From Evernia prunastri (taxonomy: Eukaryota; Ascomycota; Lecanoromycetes; Lecanorales; Parmeliaceae), in assembly GCA_003184365.1 (NCBI GenBank), contig NKYR01000040.1, forward strand, positions 1 to 64,000: a stretch of DNA of 64,000 bases, written 5' to 3'. The first letter of the stretch is position 1. Each line of letters opens with the position of its first letter. Shown piece after piece: positions 1-10,560 of this stretch. Made by a program: the position numbers and the translations under genes. The notes below the pieces were generated by a model. The model did no database searches, was not told the DNA's origin, and saw only the letters and a list, made by a program, of their open reading frames with translations.

Positions 1-60
1 TATCTAGTTGTCTTATTCAATTTACCCCCATTAGACTTGACTCTGGGCACGGTTCTGACA
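1..60 (+). repeat. 60-bp inverted repeat arm (left)
   Basis: Positions 1-60 are the exact reverse complement of 1567-1626 (60 of 60 bases by eye). The pair brackets the LINE remnant. The sequence is GC-balanced, unlike the AT-rich DNA that starts at about 61. It could be the 5' flank of a second element copy in opposite orientation, or part of an older repeat into which the LINE inserted. Confidence 0.85.
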
Positions 61-320
61 ACGATCTTTAAGATTTATCTAAAGAAGCTTAAAATTAATT
101 TGCTTTTATTTAGTGAAAAGTATAAAGCGAATATATTTTTGATTAAACTAAGATCTAAGCTAAAGAATGAAATTCTAAATATTAATAATATATCGCAAAT
201 TCGAAAAGAAATTCTTATTTAAATTATTATATAAAAAAAAATACTAAAGCGTATACAATTAGATAACGAATATAATTTTGATAAGTTTCAAAATAAATTC
301 GATAAGAATAAATCTAAGAG
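61..320. other. AT-rich, RIP-like stretch without genes
   Basis: Very AT-rich DNA dominated by TA-rich words. The open frame through 37-222 has a Lys/Ile/Asn/Leu-biased translation, as expected of AT-rich DNA rather than of a gene. I see no gene here. Confidence 0.7.
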
Positions 321-1566
321 ATTGATTGATTGATTGATTGCTTAATACGCCTATCTAGTAAACTACTTTACTAATCAGGGAGTTCTGTTATGGATCTGGC
401 ATGTGTTCTCCAGCCCAAGCCTCGGAGTGGAATAACGTTGCTCCGGAGAAGGATATCTAGCACTCAGTAGCCTTCATATTCAACCAAGCAGTCAACTCCC
501 ACCAAAAGTCCATCGTTCCTTAACAAGTTCCTCGAATATTTGTAGCGCTGAAGAAACCTTTCGGACAAAAACTTCAACTTATCCTCTCGTGTTATCATTG
601 TTGTCAACTCTTAGTCTTTGACTGTCAAGTTGTTGCCACAAACCACTGTCACTTCCGTTCTCTTTCAGTCTGCCGCTATTGTTTCCGTGATTGTCTCCTT
701 CTATGCCTTCTTTTTGCTTCCCCTCTTCTCCTTACCCTTTTTCTTGTTTTTGGTTTCTTTGTCTAGTCCTAGCGGTAATTTGGACCGAGCCAATTGCTCT
801 TGGGCCAGCGAGAATTGATCGAGACGTCCTATTTTGATCATCCATCGTGCGGCAGCGCGTATTCCGTGCTTCTGTGTCAAGATTTGTCGATAATCTGACG
901 TGCCGACTTGTTCAATGAGTTCTCTTCTCTCTTTCGCCAGTTCCGGGCAGAACAGTAATATGTGTTTGACCGTCTGTTTTCTCCAGCCGCATGAGCACTC
1001 AGCGTTTCGAATACCAGGTACCTTCATTCGATAGAGAAAATCATTGAGACCTATCNAGGACTGAGAGTACGTTGCTCTCTACGGACTGAGTTAGGTCCTC
1101 AGGGGAGTTGATATTCCATGGATCCAGGGTTGTATCGAAGTTCTCTCCGTCCTTTGGGATCACTGAAAGTCTTCGATCTTTCGTTTGTTTTAAGAGGCTG
1201 CTGGCTCCTTGTTGAATTTCCTTGAGAGACTCTTGCAGTTCTGTCATATCAAGTGGAGTAGCCTCGTTTACCGCGCTCAAATTTGCCATGTTGAGAGGAA
1301 GTTAGCTCTGAAAGTTTGTTTGTTGGAGGGGATTGGTTTGCACGAATGCTGGGGTGCTTGCACGTATGCAGCGAGACCTCCTCGTAAGGGGTTTTCCTTG
1401 TGGTCAACAAGTCCTAGCCACGAATGGTTCGTTTTGCCTGTAGGTAGGCCACACCCGAGTGTCCAATGATCTGCTATCGAAACAGCTTCACAACGGTCCC
1501 GTTTGACAATTTTATTTTACTGTTCGCTTGCCAGTACGAACGGAAGGGTGGATGATCTAGTTGTAG
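321..1566 (-). mobile_element. LINE (Tad1-like) remnant, middle missing at an N
   Basis: Read on the minus strand. The frame 1289-1041 looks like the start of a LINE first ORF (begins MANLSAVNEA, Gln/Glu/Lys-rich). The frame 1027-701 looks like the extreme C-terminus of a LINE reverse-transcriptase ORF: it has the C-x-C-G-x5-T-x3-H-x5-C knuckle (ECSCGWRKQTVKHILLFCP) followed by a Lys-rich tail. The element ends at 340-321 in (CAAT)n, a simple-repeat tail as in some non-LTR elements. The body (endonuclease, reverse transcriptase) is absent. The two frames are separated only by position 1056, an N. Minus-strand 5' UTR would be 1290-1566. The Tad1 assignment is inference from the knuckle and the simple-repeat tail. 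Confidence 0.6.
1056..1056. other. Single ambiguous base (N), probable assembly join
   Basis: The only N in the window. It lies exactly between the start-like and end-like pieces of the LINE, so it probably marks a collapsed gap or scaffold join rather than one unread base. Confidence 0.75.
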
Positions 1567-1626
1567 TGTCAGAACCGTGCCCAGAGTCAAGTCTAATGGG
1601 GGTAAATTGAATAAGACAACTAGATA
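1567..1626 (-). repeat. 60-bp inverted repeat arm (right)
   Basis: Perfect reverse complement of 1-60. It lies just upstream (minus-strand sense) of the LINE 5' UTR. Confidence 0.85.
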
Positions 1627-1914
1627 AGGAGGAAATATGTACAGAAGAAGAGCGCTTAAATACTAGGAAGAATCCCCGCTAGCCTATGTGTCAATGGGAA
1701 TGTGTCAATAACCAATAAACACTCTATGTGCTAGACACATAGCCATAAACACTCCCTATGTGCCTGACACCTAGGGTACGTCCGTAACAATATTAGACAA
1801 CTCGATCGAATAGACGATATATTAGATGTTAGATTTTATAAATATTTATTAAAGCGATTTTATTGTATAGAATATCGCTGCTACTTTAATCTTTTTATTA
1901 ATTTCACTATCGTT
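1627..1914. other. Repeat-derived spacer, no gene seen
   Basis: 1680-1790 contains short internally repeated words (CTATGTGYC, ACACATAG, AAACACTC) that look like a degraded LTR or satellite fragment. 1795-1914 is AT-rich RIP-like DNA. There are no convincing coding frames. Confidence 0.5.
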
Positions 1915-2310
1915 TGATTGATTGATTGATTGCTTAACACGCCTATCTAGTAAACTACTTTACTAATCAGGGAGTTCCTCGAATATTTATAGCGCTGAAG
2001 AAACCTTTCGGACAAAAACTTCAACTTATCCTCTCGTGTTATCATTGTTGTCAACTCTTAGTCTTTGACTGTCAAGTTGTTGCCACAAACCACTGTCACT
2101 TCCGTTCTCTTTCAGTCTGCCGCTATTGTTTCCGTGATTGTCTCCTTCTATGCCTTCTTTTTGCTTCCCCTCTTCTCCTTACCCTTTTTCTTGTTTTTGG
2201 TTTCTTTGTCTAGTCCTAGCGGTAATTTGGACCGAGCCAATTGCTCTTGGGCCAGCGAGAATTGATCGAGACGTCCTATTTTGATCATCCATCGTGCGGC
2301 AGCGCGTATT
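1915..2310 (-). mobile_element. Second, truncated LINE 3' end with 145-bp internal deletion
   Basis: 1978-2310 matches 531-863 over 333 bp with one difference seen (G to A in TTTGTAGCG/TTTATAGCG), and 1915-1977 matches 321-385. The 145 bp at 386-530 are missing here; the deletion ends share the 5-bp direct repeat AGTTC. The copy is 5'-truncated at 2310 (minus-strand sense) and lies in AT-rich DNA that is itself strongly mutated, so it arrived after that DNA decayed. Confidence 0.8.
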
Positions 2311-2774
2311 AATTATTTATTCTTATAATATTAAAATGTTATATAAATACAATGCGATAAAGACGTTTTAATAATTAATTAAATCTATTAAATTTTAGAA
2401 TATTATATTAATAAGCGTATTATATTAAAAAATACTTACGAGTGATAAAAGTATAAAAGTTAAACTAGAATTATATAATAATACAAATTTAGTAGAATAT
2501 ATATATTTATATATATCTAAATAATAAGATTAATTCTTAAGAAAAGAAAATTAGAAATACGAAAGTATACTCTCTTTAAGCTTCTTCGCTAAGAAATCGC
2601 TTAATATTCGTATATTAAATATTCGAGACTTAGATAAATATATATACTACTATTTCTTTTTAATCTACGACTTATAAGTTTATATACTTTCTTTCGACGA
2701 ATTTAATACTCTATTCGTCTAACGTTTAATATAATTATAAGTAAGTCGTAAAAGTAGTTATTATAATACGTTAA
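2311..2774. other. AT-rich RIP-like repeat DNA
   Basis: About 460 bp of extremely AT-rich sequence with no coding frame of note. It is consistent with an old repeat degraded by RIP and hosts the solo LTR that follows. Confidence 0.7.
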
Positions 2775-2779
2775 TTAAG

Positions 2780-2984
2780 TGACAAGGAACGAGGCTTGAT
2801 ACATTGTCTATGTATGTGACTTGGCTAGGTGTACAAGACGAAAGGTCAGGAACCAGAAGAACAGGTGACCCCGAGCAGCCCTTAAGGGGCTGTCGGCTAA
2901 TACACGGCTAGGCTGAAATCTCATGGAATCTCATGGAAGCTCCGGTGGCCATGATAGCTCCGGTGGCCGAGTCACACCGTGACA
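2780..2984. mobile_element. Solo LTR with 5-bp target duplication
   Basis: 205-bp GC-balanced island starting TGACAAGG and ending CCGTGACA (TG...CA ends). It is flanked by a perfect 5-bp duplication TTAAG at 2775-2779 and 2985-2989. No internal retrotransposon domain is present, so it is best read as a solo LTR left by LTR-LTR recombination. It contains two tandem GCTCCGGTGGCC words. The surrounding DNA is RIP-like but this island is not. Confidence 0.85.
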
Positions 2985-3040
2985 TTAAGTCTTTATTCGA
3001 AGATTTTCGCGTATAATTAATTATGTATAATTTTAAATAG

Positions 3041-3259
3041 TGTCAGGGACTACAAGTAGGACTGAATAGCATTTGAATGTAGTGTGAATAGAATTCTAAC
3101 TATGAGGTTCTAAGTACAAATGCATGCTTGTAGAAATAAGAGGCCATGGCTCGGCGCGCTAGTGTAGGGCTGAGCTGTAGGGCTGGCCTTGCTCGCTATG
3201 GGCCAGCCTTGTCAGTGATGATGGGCCACTATGCCTGCTGTGGGGCTGAGTCCATGACA
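3041..3259. mobile_element. Second solo LTR with 5-bp target duplication
   Basis: 219-bp GC-balanced island starting TGTCAGGGAC and ending GTCCATGACA, imperfect inverted termini with TG...CA ends. It is flanked by perfect 5-bp duplications AATAG at 3036-3040 and 3260-3264. It differs in sequence from the LTR at 2780-2984, so two families are represented within 500 bp. Confidence 0.85.
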
Positions 3260-3916
3260 AATAGAATTATTAATAAAAATAAACTAGCTACAATAATTAT
3301 AAAGAATCTATCGAAAAAGTAGTTATATCGATCGACGAGATATATTAAGTATAAAATAATTAAGTAAGTTTTTTTATCGGCGAAGAGTCTATAGTAGTAA
3401 AATTAAAAGAGTATTATATAAAAGATAAATATTGTATAATAAAAAAATAGGCAAATATCGCATAGTAGACATTATAGGCGAATGCCGTATAGATAGCAAT
3501 CAGAGTCTGATTTGACTTAGGGCTAGGGCTTGTGTTCAGGCTGACTGCATTTCGGTGTAGCGTCATGAATTGAATTCATGGGCCTATACTTGTATGTAAA
3601 TGAATCCCGAACCATGTCTAAACTGTTTCTGAAAACCCGCCTCGGCCCATAAGGTAGTGTAAGATAACAAGGGTCTAAACCAAGCAAATAAATTACTAAA
3701 TACATTACCATACTCTACAAGGATAATTCAAACCCCGCTTCTCCACCAATGCATGATTATGACATTAGTCTTAGTGCGAAACCATAGGACGCAAGCTGCT
3801 TCTGAGCTGTAACCTCCCTCTCCTTCGAAGAAAAGAGAAAGAGAAACCCCCCCCCCCGAACAAAAGGGCCAACCTGTCAAAATTTGTCTATCTGTCTGTA
3901 TAAACTTTTCTCCCGA
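3260..3916. other. AT-rich flank and upstream region of the first P450
   Basis: 3260-3480 is RIP-like AT-rich DNA; from about 3500 the composition becomes normal. An 11-C run lies at 3847-3857, about 60 bp upstream of the P450 start. No separate gene is supported. Confidence 0.6.
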
Positions 3917-6117
3917 ATGACACCCATTCCGCAGCTCGTTGCCTCGGGCGCAGCAGGTGTTCTGATTCACAATACACTCTTTATCTATGGCGAGTGGCAT
4001 CTGCATTCCGCACAAGTGCTCGTGCTTCATGCGCTCGCATATGCTGGCCTATTAGTTTTCCAAGTATTTTATCAAAATATCTCTTGGTTAGCAGCTTTGA
4101 CCCTCAGCTCGCAAATGTTTGGCATGTACACTCTATGTCTTCTGGCGAGCATCGGTATCTATCGAATCTTCTTCCACAGACTGCGAAACTTTCCCGGTCC
4201 TTTGCTCGCCAGTGTCTCCAAGCTCTGGCATGTTGCTCATTGTCTGGATTCCAAAAATCACATTCTTATGGAGAAAATGCACCAGGAGTACGGGGATTTT
4301 GTTCGGACTGGTATGGCTGAATGATAGGCTCCAAAATTTCTTGCTGATTGATAATAGGACCCAGCGAGCTGACAGTATTCACACCCGATGTCATACCTAC
4401 CATGTTTGAGGGAATCAACAACAAATTCACTAGGCCCGACTGGTTTGATGGTGGGGATAGAACGGGCGGCCTGACATCGGAACGGGACACAAGTGTACAT
4501 CACCATCGTCGTCGAATCTGGGACCAGGCTTTCACCACTAAAGGTCAGTACAATAGATCAAGCCAGGTTATTACGAATTATCTGTTGACATTCTTATCCA
4601 GCTCTACGTAATTATGAGGTGCAAGTAAAAGCATATACAGACCAGCTTGAACGACTTATCGCGCAAAGCGAAGGCCAACCTGTCGTTGCAAATCAGTATT
4701 TCCATTGGTTCAGCTTCGATGTCATGGGTCAGGTGGCTTTCTCTAAAGATTTCAACATGCTGAGGGGTGCGAAGTGGCACTTTGCTATTAAGGTGCTGCG
4801 TGAAGGCATGGCAACACTTGGGCCATTGTCACCGGCTCCGTGGCTCATGAGCCTGCTGTCCCATATTTCTACTGCTAGTTCCCGTGATTTCAAAAATATG
4901 GTAGGTTATGGTTCAATCCGCCCCTCACCTGCACCTGAATACGGATAGCTATCCAAGCACCCAGGGCTTTTTGGGTTTCCCTCGTTATCGGTAGACTGTA
5001 TCTCATCGCCGTCACCCAGACGTCAGACATTGGCTAACTAAGAAATCTTCATAGGTACTTTGGGGCTTTCAACAGATGGACGACAGAGTGGAGGTTCGAC
5101 TCCTCTTCTCAAGCTATTCAAGGGGAATCTTACTGATTGTATACCTTAGCGTGAGGTGGACACACCAGATGTATAAGCCTTTGAAAACAAACTAGAGTGG
5201 ATGATCACAATCATTGACTTTCGACTTACCAGATCTCCCAATATCTCATCGAGTGGTCCAAGAAGAATAGCACGCTCAAAGAGGACATGTTTACACTGCG
5301 TGGCGATGCACTTTCCCTCACCGTCGCTGGAAGGTAGGATCACAAACGAGGTTTTCATCTAGCTACTCACCATAGTCGCAGTGACACAGTATCATTGACA
5401 CTGATCTATATCTTCTACCGCCTGGCCCGCCATCCCGAACAACTTCGCAAATTGCAAACAGAGCTCGCTAGCCTTGAATCCATCTCCGACTTCACAGCCT
5501 TACAGCATGTGCAACACTTGAACGGCATCATCAACGAAACCATGCGCTTGCACCCCGCAACTCTCACAGGAAATATCCGCGAAACACCTCCAGAGGGTGC
5601 AATGATCTCGGGGAGATTTGTACCTGGAAACATCGTGATTTGCTCGCCGCGGTACATCATTGGGAAACGTCAGTACCCCGCTGATACCAGCTACCACGAA
5701 ATAAGGACGATCCGAATATATTGCTGACATGTACATCTAAACCAGTCGAGTCATGCTTCGAGCGCGGCAAAGAATTCATCCCAGAACGCTGGTACAGCAA
5801 GCCAGAGATGATCAAGAATAAAAGCGCTTACGCGCCTTTTGCTCTAGGTGTGCTACTACTACTTTTTCCCGCTTTCCCCCTACTCTCTACACAAACGCAT
5901 ACTAACGGCAAGTTTGTATCTAGGTCGCTACATTTGCGTAGGCAAAACCTTAGCTTTGCAGGAATTGAGATATGTCACTGCGCTGCTTGCGTCAAAGTAC
6001 GATGTGATGTTCCCGCCGGGAGAGGATGGGAGGTCTGTGGAAGAGGACACGCTGGATCAATTCATTTCGAATCCAGGGGAGTTGAGGGTAGTTTTCCAGG
6101 CTAGGCGGGAGGAGTAG
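3917..6117 (+). CDS. Cytochrome P450 monooxygenase, nine exons, intact
   Basis: Model: join(3917..4310, 4358..4543, 4602..4900, 5055..5093, 5150..5170, 5233..5333, 5382..5668, 5746..5847, 5924..6117), 1,623 nt, 540 aa, frame preserved at every junction. Three hydrophobic N-terminal segments are followed by a Pro-rich hinge (NFPGPLL). I-helix AGSDTVS (codon split by an intron), K-helix E-T-M-R, PERW region (EFIPERW) and heme loop FALGRYICVG (Cys ligand present, also split by an intron) are all intact, so this is a full-length microsomal heme monooxygenase. The multi-helix N-terminus recalls tryprostatin B 6-hydroxylase-like fungal CYPs; substrate unknown. Exons 4 and 5 are tiny (39 and 21 nt), and the exon 4 donor (GTTCGA) is weak, so that junction is the least certain. 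It lies beside RIP-mutated repeats and no biosynthetic core enzyme is next to it. Confidence 0.85.
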
Positions 6118-7168
6118 AACTCGGGTTTCACATCTCCACCGTACCTGGAATTGAAAGCAGGTTTCTCAGAAAGCGAATGGAAATGCTCCCCTCGAGCTCA
6201 AGCGTCACTTTGAAGGCTGGAATCTAGCTGAAACCTACGACGAGAGGATGCGGACTAGCCGTCTTTTTGAGATGCAGTTTTTACAACATAAGTATGTGTG
6301 TCCATCATAGCGCATAGAGGTGAAAATCGTTGATGCTAGCAACGGAACGCGCGTGTGCTAGGCTAGGCTAGCGGGACTCATAAGTATCGTCTTCTCAGCA
6401 TGGACGCAATATGCACAAGCTTATTGCCGCGCCAGAGGATACCGAGAATAAGGAAGACTTGATATACGGGGATATCCTCCTATACCTGCATCATTCACGG
6501 GCTCACAACAGATCCCACTCGTCATTGTTAGGTCGATGTTTCGTCATTCAGGATCATTCAAGAAGCCGAAGACGTCGAGCGAACTTTTGCGAAGCCAAGG
6601 TAATCAACTCGAATTCGCCGAAGAGGATATGTCCGATGAGGTACGGCTTAGAGACACCAGAGGCGCGCAAGCGTGGGTGCCGCCGGACAGGCTGAACACT
6701 TGTGACTGAAGAACGGGGTGACTCACCACTCCCCTGCATTTTCCGCAGACGTGGATGACGCAGTACTTGCAATGAAACATTTCGAGATTTCCCACACCCT
6801 AAATTTAACATTCCTTAGATCAACCCAGTTTCAAAATTCCTACCAACTGCCATAGCCCCAAGACAGCCACTACTTATTGTCAGTATCCAGAAGAGCCTTC
6901 GCCACCGCAGAGATTAGCTTTCGATTGGATTACATACGCAGCTGATCGTGGATACTTACGAGTTTGATCATTGCCATTCATTAGCAAATGCATCATCTCA
7001 GCGCTCTAGTTCTCGCTAGACTTCAACATCAAGGCATGGCAGCTCAAGAGAACACAACAACGGTGGGCCCACGCTCAATGTCAAAACCTCGTTGGGTGGA
7101 CGCTCCTGGCCTGTTGAGCTAGGGTTTCGCTGTGATGATCGAAGGATTGAATCTCATAAAGCTACTAT
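6118..7168. other. Intergenic region with possible decayed coding traces
   Basis: A plus-strand frame around 6190-6295 (ending FEMQFLQHKY) and one around 6510-6640 (PLVIVRSMFRHSG, later FAEEDMSDE) look protein-like but cannot be joined. On the minus strand 6795-6730 encodes a C-x2-C-x6-C-x2-C pattern (HCKYCVIHVCGKCRG). No complete gene can be supported. Confidence 0.3.
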
Positions 7169-8488
7169 CTAGAGTCTTCTCTGAGAGTCTGCAGCAGCCG
7201 CCGCCTGCGCGTTCTGTATAACAACGAACAAGAATTTCTTCGCAGCCTTAAGCTCCTTCTCCCCTGCCCCTCCCCCTCCAGTCTTCTCCTCATACTCCTT
7301 CCTCGCCTCCCATAATTTTTCCTCCAATTCCGCCTGTTTTCCGCTTCCCTTAGACCTCTCCTTCTCCATATCTCGCCTGATCTTCGCCTCCTCCTTCATC
7401 AGCTTTTCCCTTTCTTTAAACTCGTCTTCTTGACTCTTCAAGCTATCTTCAATCATATTTTCTTCCTGCTTCTTCGCCTTGCGCGCCGCCATTTTCGCGG
7501 ACAGCTTGTCCAACACGTTCTGCTCCTCGTGCGGAGCGGGCAGGTCGTACAATTCGATGCGTGCTACGTGCGAACCCAAGGCTTGCAGTCTCCTGTCGCG
7601 GAGAGAAGGTAGGGCGATTGAACCATGGCTGTCATTCGCATGTCTTGGTAGTGGCGCGAGCAGTGGTGCGTTTACCGGCTGTCCGACGATCTGCGGGAGC
7701 ACATCCTGCTTGGCGATGCGCGCGAGCAGGCCTCTGGGGGCGAAATACTCCTTGTTGGCCCGCTCGAGGTAGCGAGTAATGCGGACTCGGGCGACGGCGT
7801 AGGTGCCTGCGCCGGCAGCCACTTGTGTGCCTAGGCCGATCAGGGAGGCGAAGGGGATTGGGCTGCAACGAACAACATCATGATTAGTAAGGCTCGCGCT
7901 CCAAGATTACCTTGCGGGTCGATAATCAAGGGGGTCGGGACAAGACGCACGTGAAGCCCAAGACGGTCCCTGCGAGATTGAGAACTTGCAAAGGTGGCGA
8001 AGCGGCCTTGCATACATTCAAGTGGTCCATGAACTGCAGGAAGTCTTCGGGCCGAACGCCTTGTTCTGCCAATATGGGCGCCCAGGCGCGGCTGAAGGGA
8101 GATTGTATTCCGGGCGCTGTCTGCGGTATCACGACTGGGAGCTGCGCTCGATGTGAGGTCTCGAAGTTGTGGATAGGGGTTGCTCGCTTACTGCCAGTGG
8201 TGCGTGGACGCCCGCATGATGTTGGTGATTGGCATTGGTGATCCATGAGAGCGATTCGTCGAGTGCGGCCTGCTCGTGGTGCTCGGATTCCTGGGTTGGC
8301 AAATTGTGCTGTGAGTGCTGTTGTGCTTCCGCGAGCATTTCCGCGTCTATGGGATTGGTTTGGGGACGATCATTCTGAAAGTCGCTGTGTTTCTCATGGT
8401 TGTAGGATTTGTCTTGATTGTAGGGGTTGTTGGAAGAAAGGGGACGAGTACTGTTGTAAGGAGGAGGCGGGTCGTAAGACATGGTCAC
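7169..8488 (-). CDS. Conserved fungal protein with C-terminal coiled coil
   Basis: Model: complement(join(7169..7862, 7951..8141, 8192..8488)), 393 aa. The start is MTMSYDPPPPYN; a second Met at 8482 is equally possible. Introns are 50 and 88 bp; the second has the branch site TTACTAATC. The N-terminus is Pro/Ser/Asn/Gln/His-rich and probably disordered. The middle has the block AWAPILAEQGVRPEDFLQF followed by PPLQVLNLAGTVLGF and a small hydrophobic Gly/Ala stretch. The last ~100 residues are a charged Lys/Glu/Arg helix typical of a coiled coil. I recall uncharacterised proteins of this layout (disordered head, AWAP...EDF block, charged tail) in many Pezizomycotina. No enzymatic motif is visible and the function is unknown. 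Confidence 0.75.
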
Positions 8489-10254
8489 GAATGTCGAGAC
8501 TCGAGATCAAAGCTGATAGCTTCGTGGGCAGTCTTAAAGCAGGAAAGAAGGCCAGATGTTCTTGACGGAGAGAACAAACGTGAGTCATTTTAAAAAATAC
8601 AGCTTGAGGTGAAGGGTATATATGTAAAGGATATACATATGTGCTATTGATATGCCTCAAATATGTTGTATCCAAATGATCCAACAGGCCTCGGATGGCT
8701 AGCTCTTTCGGGCTAGATTGACGCGCAACTGCCTCTCGACCACCATCCGATGATCCGACACTACCGATCAGGATCCTCATTGGCGTCTTGATGCCTTGAC
8801 AACACCGCTATCAACGATTTCTTCAGCGTTTCGCACCTGCGGGATCAAGATGGCGCTTAATGCCCCGTCGTTGTCAATTGGGATCTGCCATCTCAAGCTC
8901 GGATGGCTAATTTGATCTGGCCCCAGCAGGAGCAGGAGTTCCTGTTGGTTTTGAAAGATATGTGCCTCTTGGAGCCATTTGAGACCCTGTAATGGGCTGA
9001 ACCATATTTTCTCCTCCACATCCTCCTTACTTTCCACATTTAATTTGATTAGGCTTCAAGCCTCTCACACATAAGTCGCCACCTTACTAATTTGTTTTAT
9101 TAGGACAGACATATGAAGAGCAAATTCCTCGTAACAAAGATACTCAGATCAATTGATCAAGTTTTTACCTGTTGACTCCTCCCAACATGCTGATCAAGAG
9201 AGATTGGTCATTTGTTTAGCATAAAGAGGTGGTACGAATAATTTATGTTCCTGAGCGACCTCTTTACATCGCCTATTTTCTGGATAATGTAGGCCACTTA
9301 GTTAAGGAGCTGTCAAGATTTGCGATCATTGGGCATTTCCGATACCTCGTCATGTTTCTGCTATATCATTCAAAGGTCTTACGGGGTGTAAGTCCTGGGT
9401 ACCATCACTTGAGATGACCAGGGTAAAAGCGACACCCATTCCTCATGATACCCAAGACGATGAACATCAGTCGCGATGCTACTATTCGTATTGAGCATAT
9501 CAAATTGCAGAGTCCGTGCAATGTCGAAGTCGCCTAGGGGAGGTTCAAGTTTGGGAATTGTGCAAGCTCAAAATTCTAGCAAGTTTCAAAACTATACAAG
9601 AGGTCTTTTACGTCGGAGTCTCCGAGTAGTCATCATACAGTGGTCTTGATTCTACGGTACTTACTTATCGTGTAATAATGCTACCTCACCGGTGCGACAG
9701 ATTCTGCTTTGGGGAGAACAAACACGTATATTAACTTGTGTATTTAGAGTGATATCTACACTGCGTGTAATACCAGGCCTATCATTCTCCTCCTTCTAAA
9801 AGACATTGAGTATGCCTCAAGTGCCTTCGAGTTGAGAGCAAATTGGCATTGTCATACTGCCGTGGCACTGTCCATGCATCACCCAAATCCTCTTCCCGTA
9901 CTCATGGTTCCCTCCACCCGAACCTGAAATATCTGTTACCCTTTGATGAAAGGTAGAGAAAAGACTGTCCTCGGCCACTATCAAAGAGCAAGGCAGAGTG
10001 AAGTCTGTGCGAATCGTAGCCTTGTTCTGTAGAGTAGAGACTTGCCCAACGTGAAGAGTAGCATTTTGATGCAGTGGTACTGGTGACGTTAATGAGAAAT
10101 GACACTTTGGTAACCGCTTATTGAGGGAATGCCATTGCAATAGCCTTGAGCAAAGCTTGAATGGTGGTGATCGTCTCATGGCGACTTTGGGGACTGTTTT
10201 CCGCTCTTTTCCTTTTCTTTCCTGCATTGCTCTAGGTATTTGTAGACCCTGATT
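8489..10254. other. Long intergenic region, one weak minus-strand frame
   Basis: The only protein-like stretch is 9037-8777 on the minus strand (86 codons, no ATG start), containing LKWLQEAHIFQNQQ and ISHPSLRWQIPID. It could be a stranded exon or a gene relic. The rest (9040-10254) shows no coding pattern I trust. Confidence 0.3.
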
Positions 10255-10560
10255 TTTTTTTTGTGTGTTTCTTCGCTAGCATCGACGGCGTCCCACCATC
10301 CTCATCCTTTGAAACTGAGAGAAGCTCCCGCCTTGACCAATCAATACCTTTACCACATCATAGCGACCGTATTCAGCCGCCGCACACAGCGTGTGAAGCT
10401 TTGAACCTCGGTCCGCCATCGGTCAAATGCACCGGCCGAGAGCAGCATTGGGGCTACCACTTCACTGCCCCCTCCAGGCTGCGATCCCCGAAGGAGTCTC
10501 ACAGTCGGGGGCTGGCGACATCCGGCTCCACTCCACGTCCGATGGGTGTTGTGAGTAAGG
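10255..10560 (-). pseudogene. Ankyrin-repeat pseudogene fragment
   Basis: On the minus strand, ankyrin-like pieces appear in successive frames: TPSGIAAWRGQ, then VVAPMLLSAGA, then LHTLCAAAEYGRYDVVKVLI, then DEDGGTPSMLAKK. They follow the ankyrin consensus (TPLxxAAxxGxxxVVxxLLxxGA) and are in the right order, but are separated by frameshifts and stops (for example TGA directly after AAWRGQ). A further open piece at 10723-10499 (EKWLDIARLSQLQPKMAALT) may be its upstream part. It is a decayed ankyrin protein, possibly the tail of an NLR or HET-type gene. Confidence 0.6.

Noticed and set aside
618..2265. Two identical 66-aa plus-strand ORFs (618-818 and 2065-2265) that could be taken for a duplicated small membrane gene
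   Set aside because: They lie antisense to the LINE 3' end and are identical only because the LINE fragment is duplicated.
3917..6117. First impression that the P450 at 3.9-6.1 kb is a pseudogene because of many short frames
   Set aside because: Nine exons with GT-AG introns give an uninterrupted 540-aa protein with all P450 motifs.
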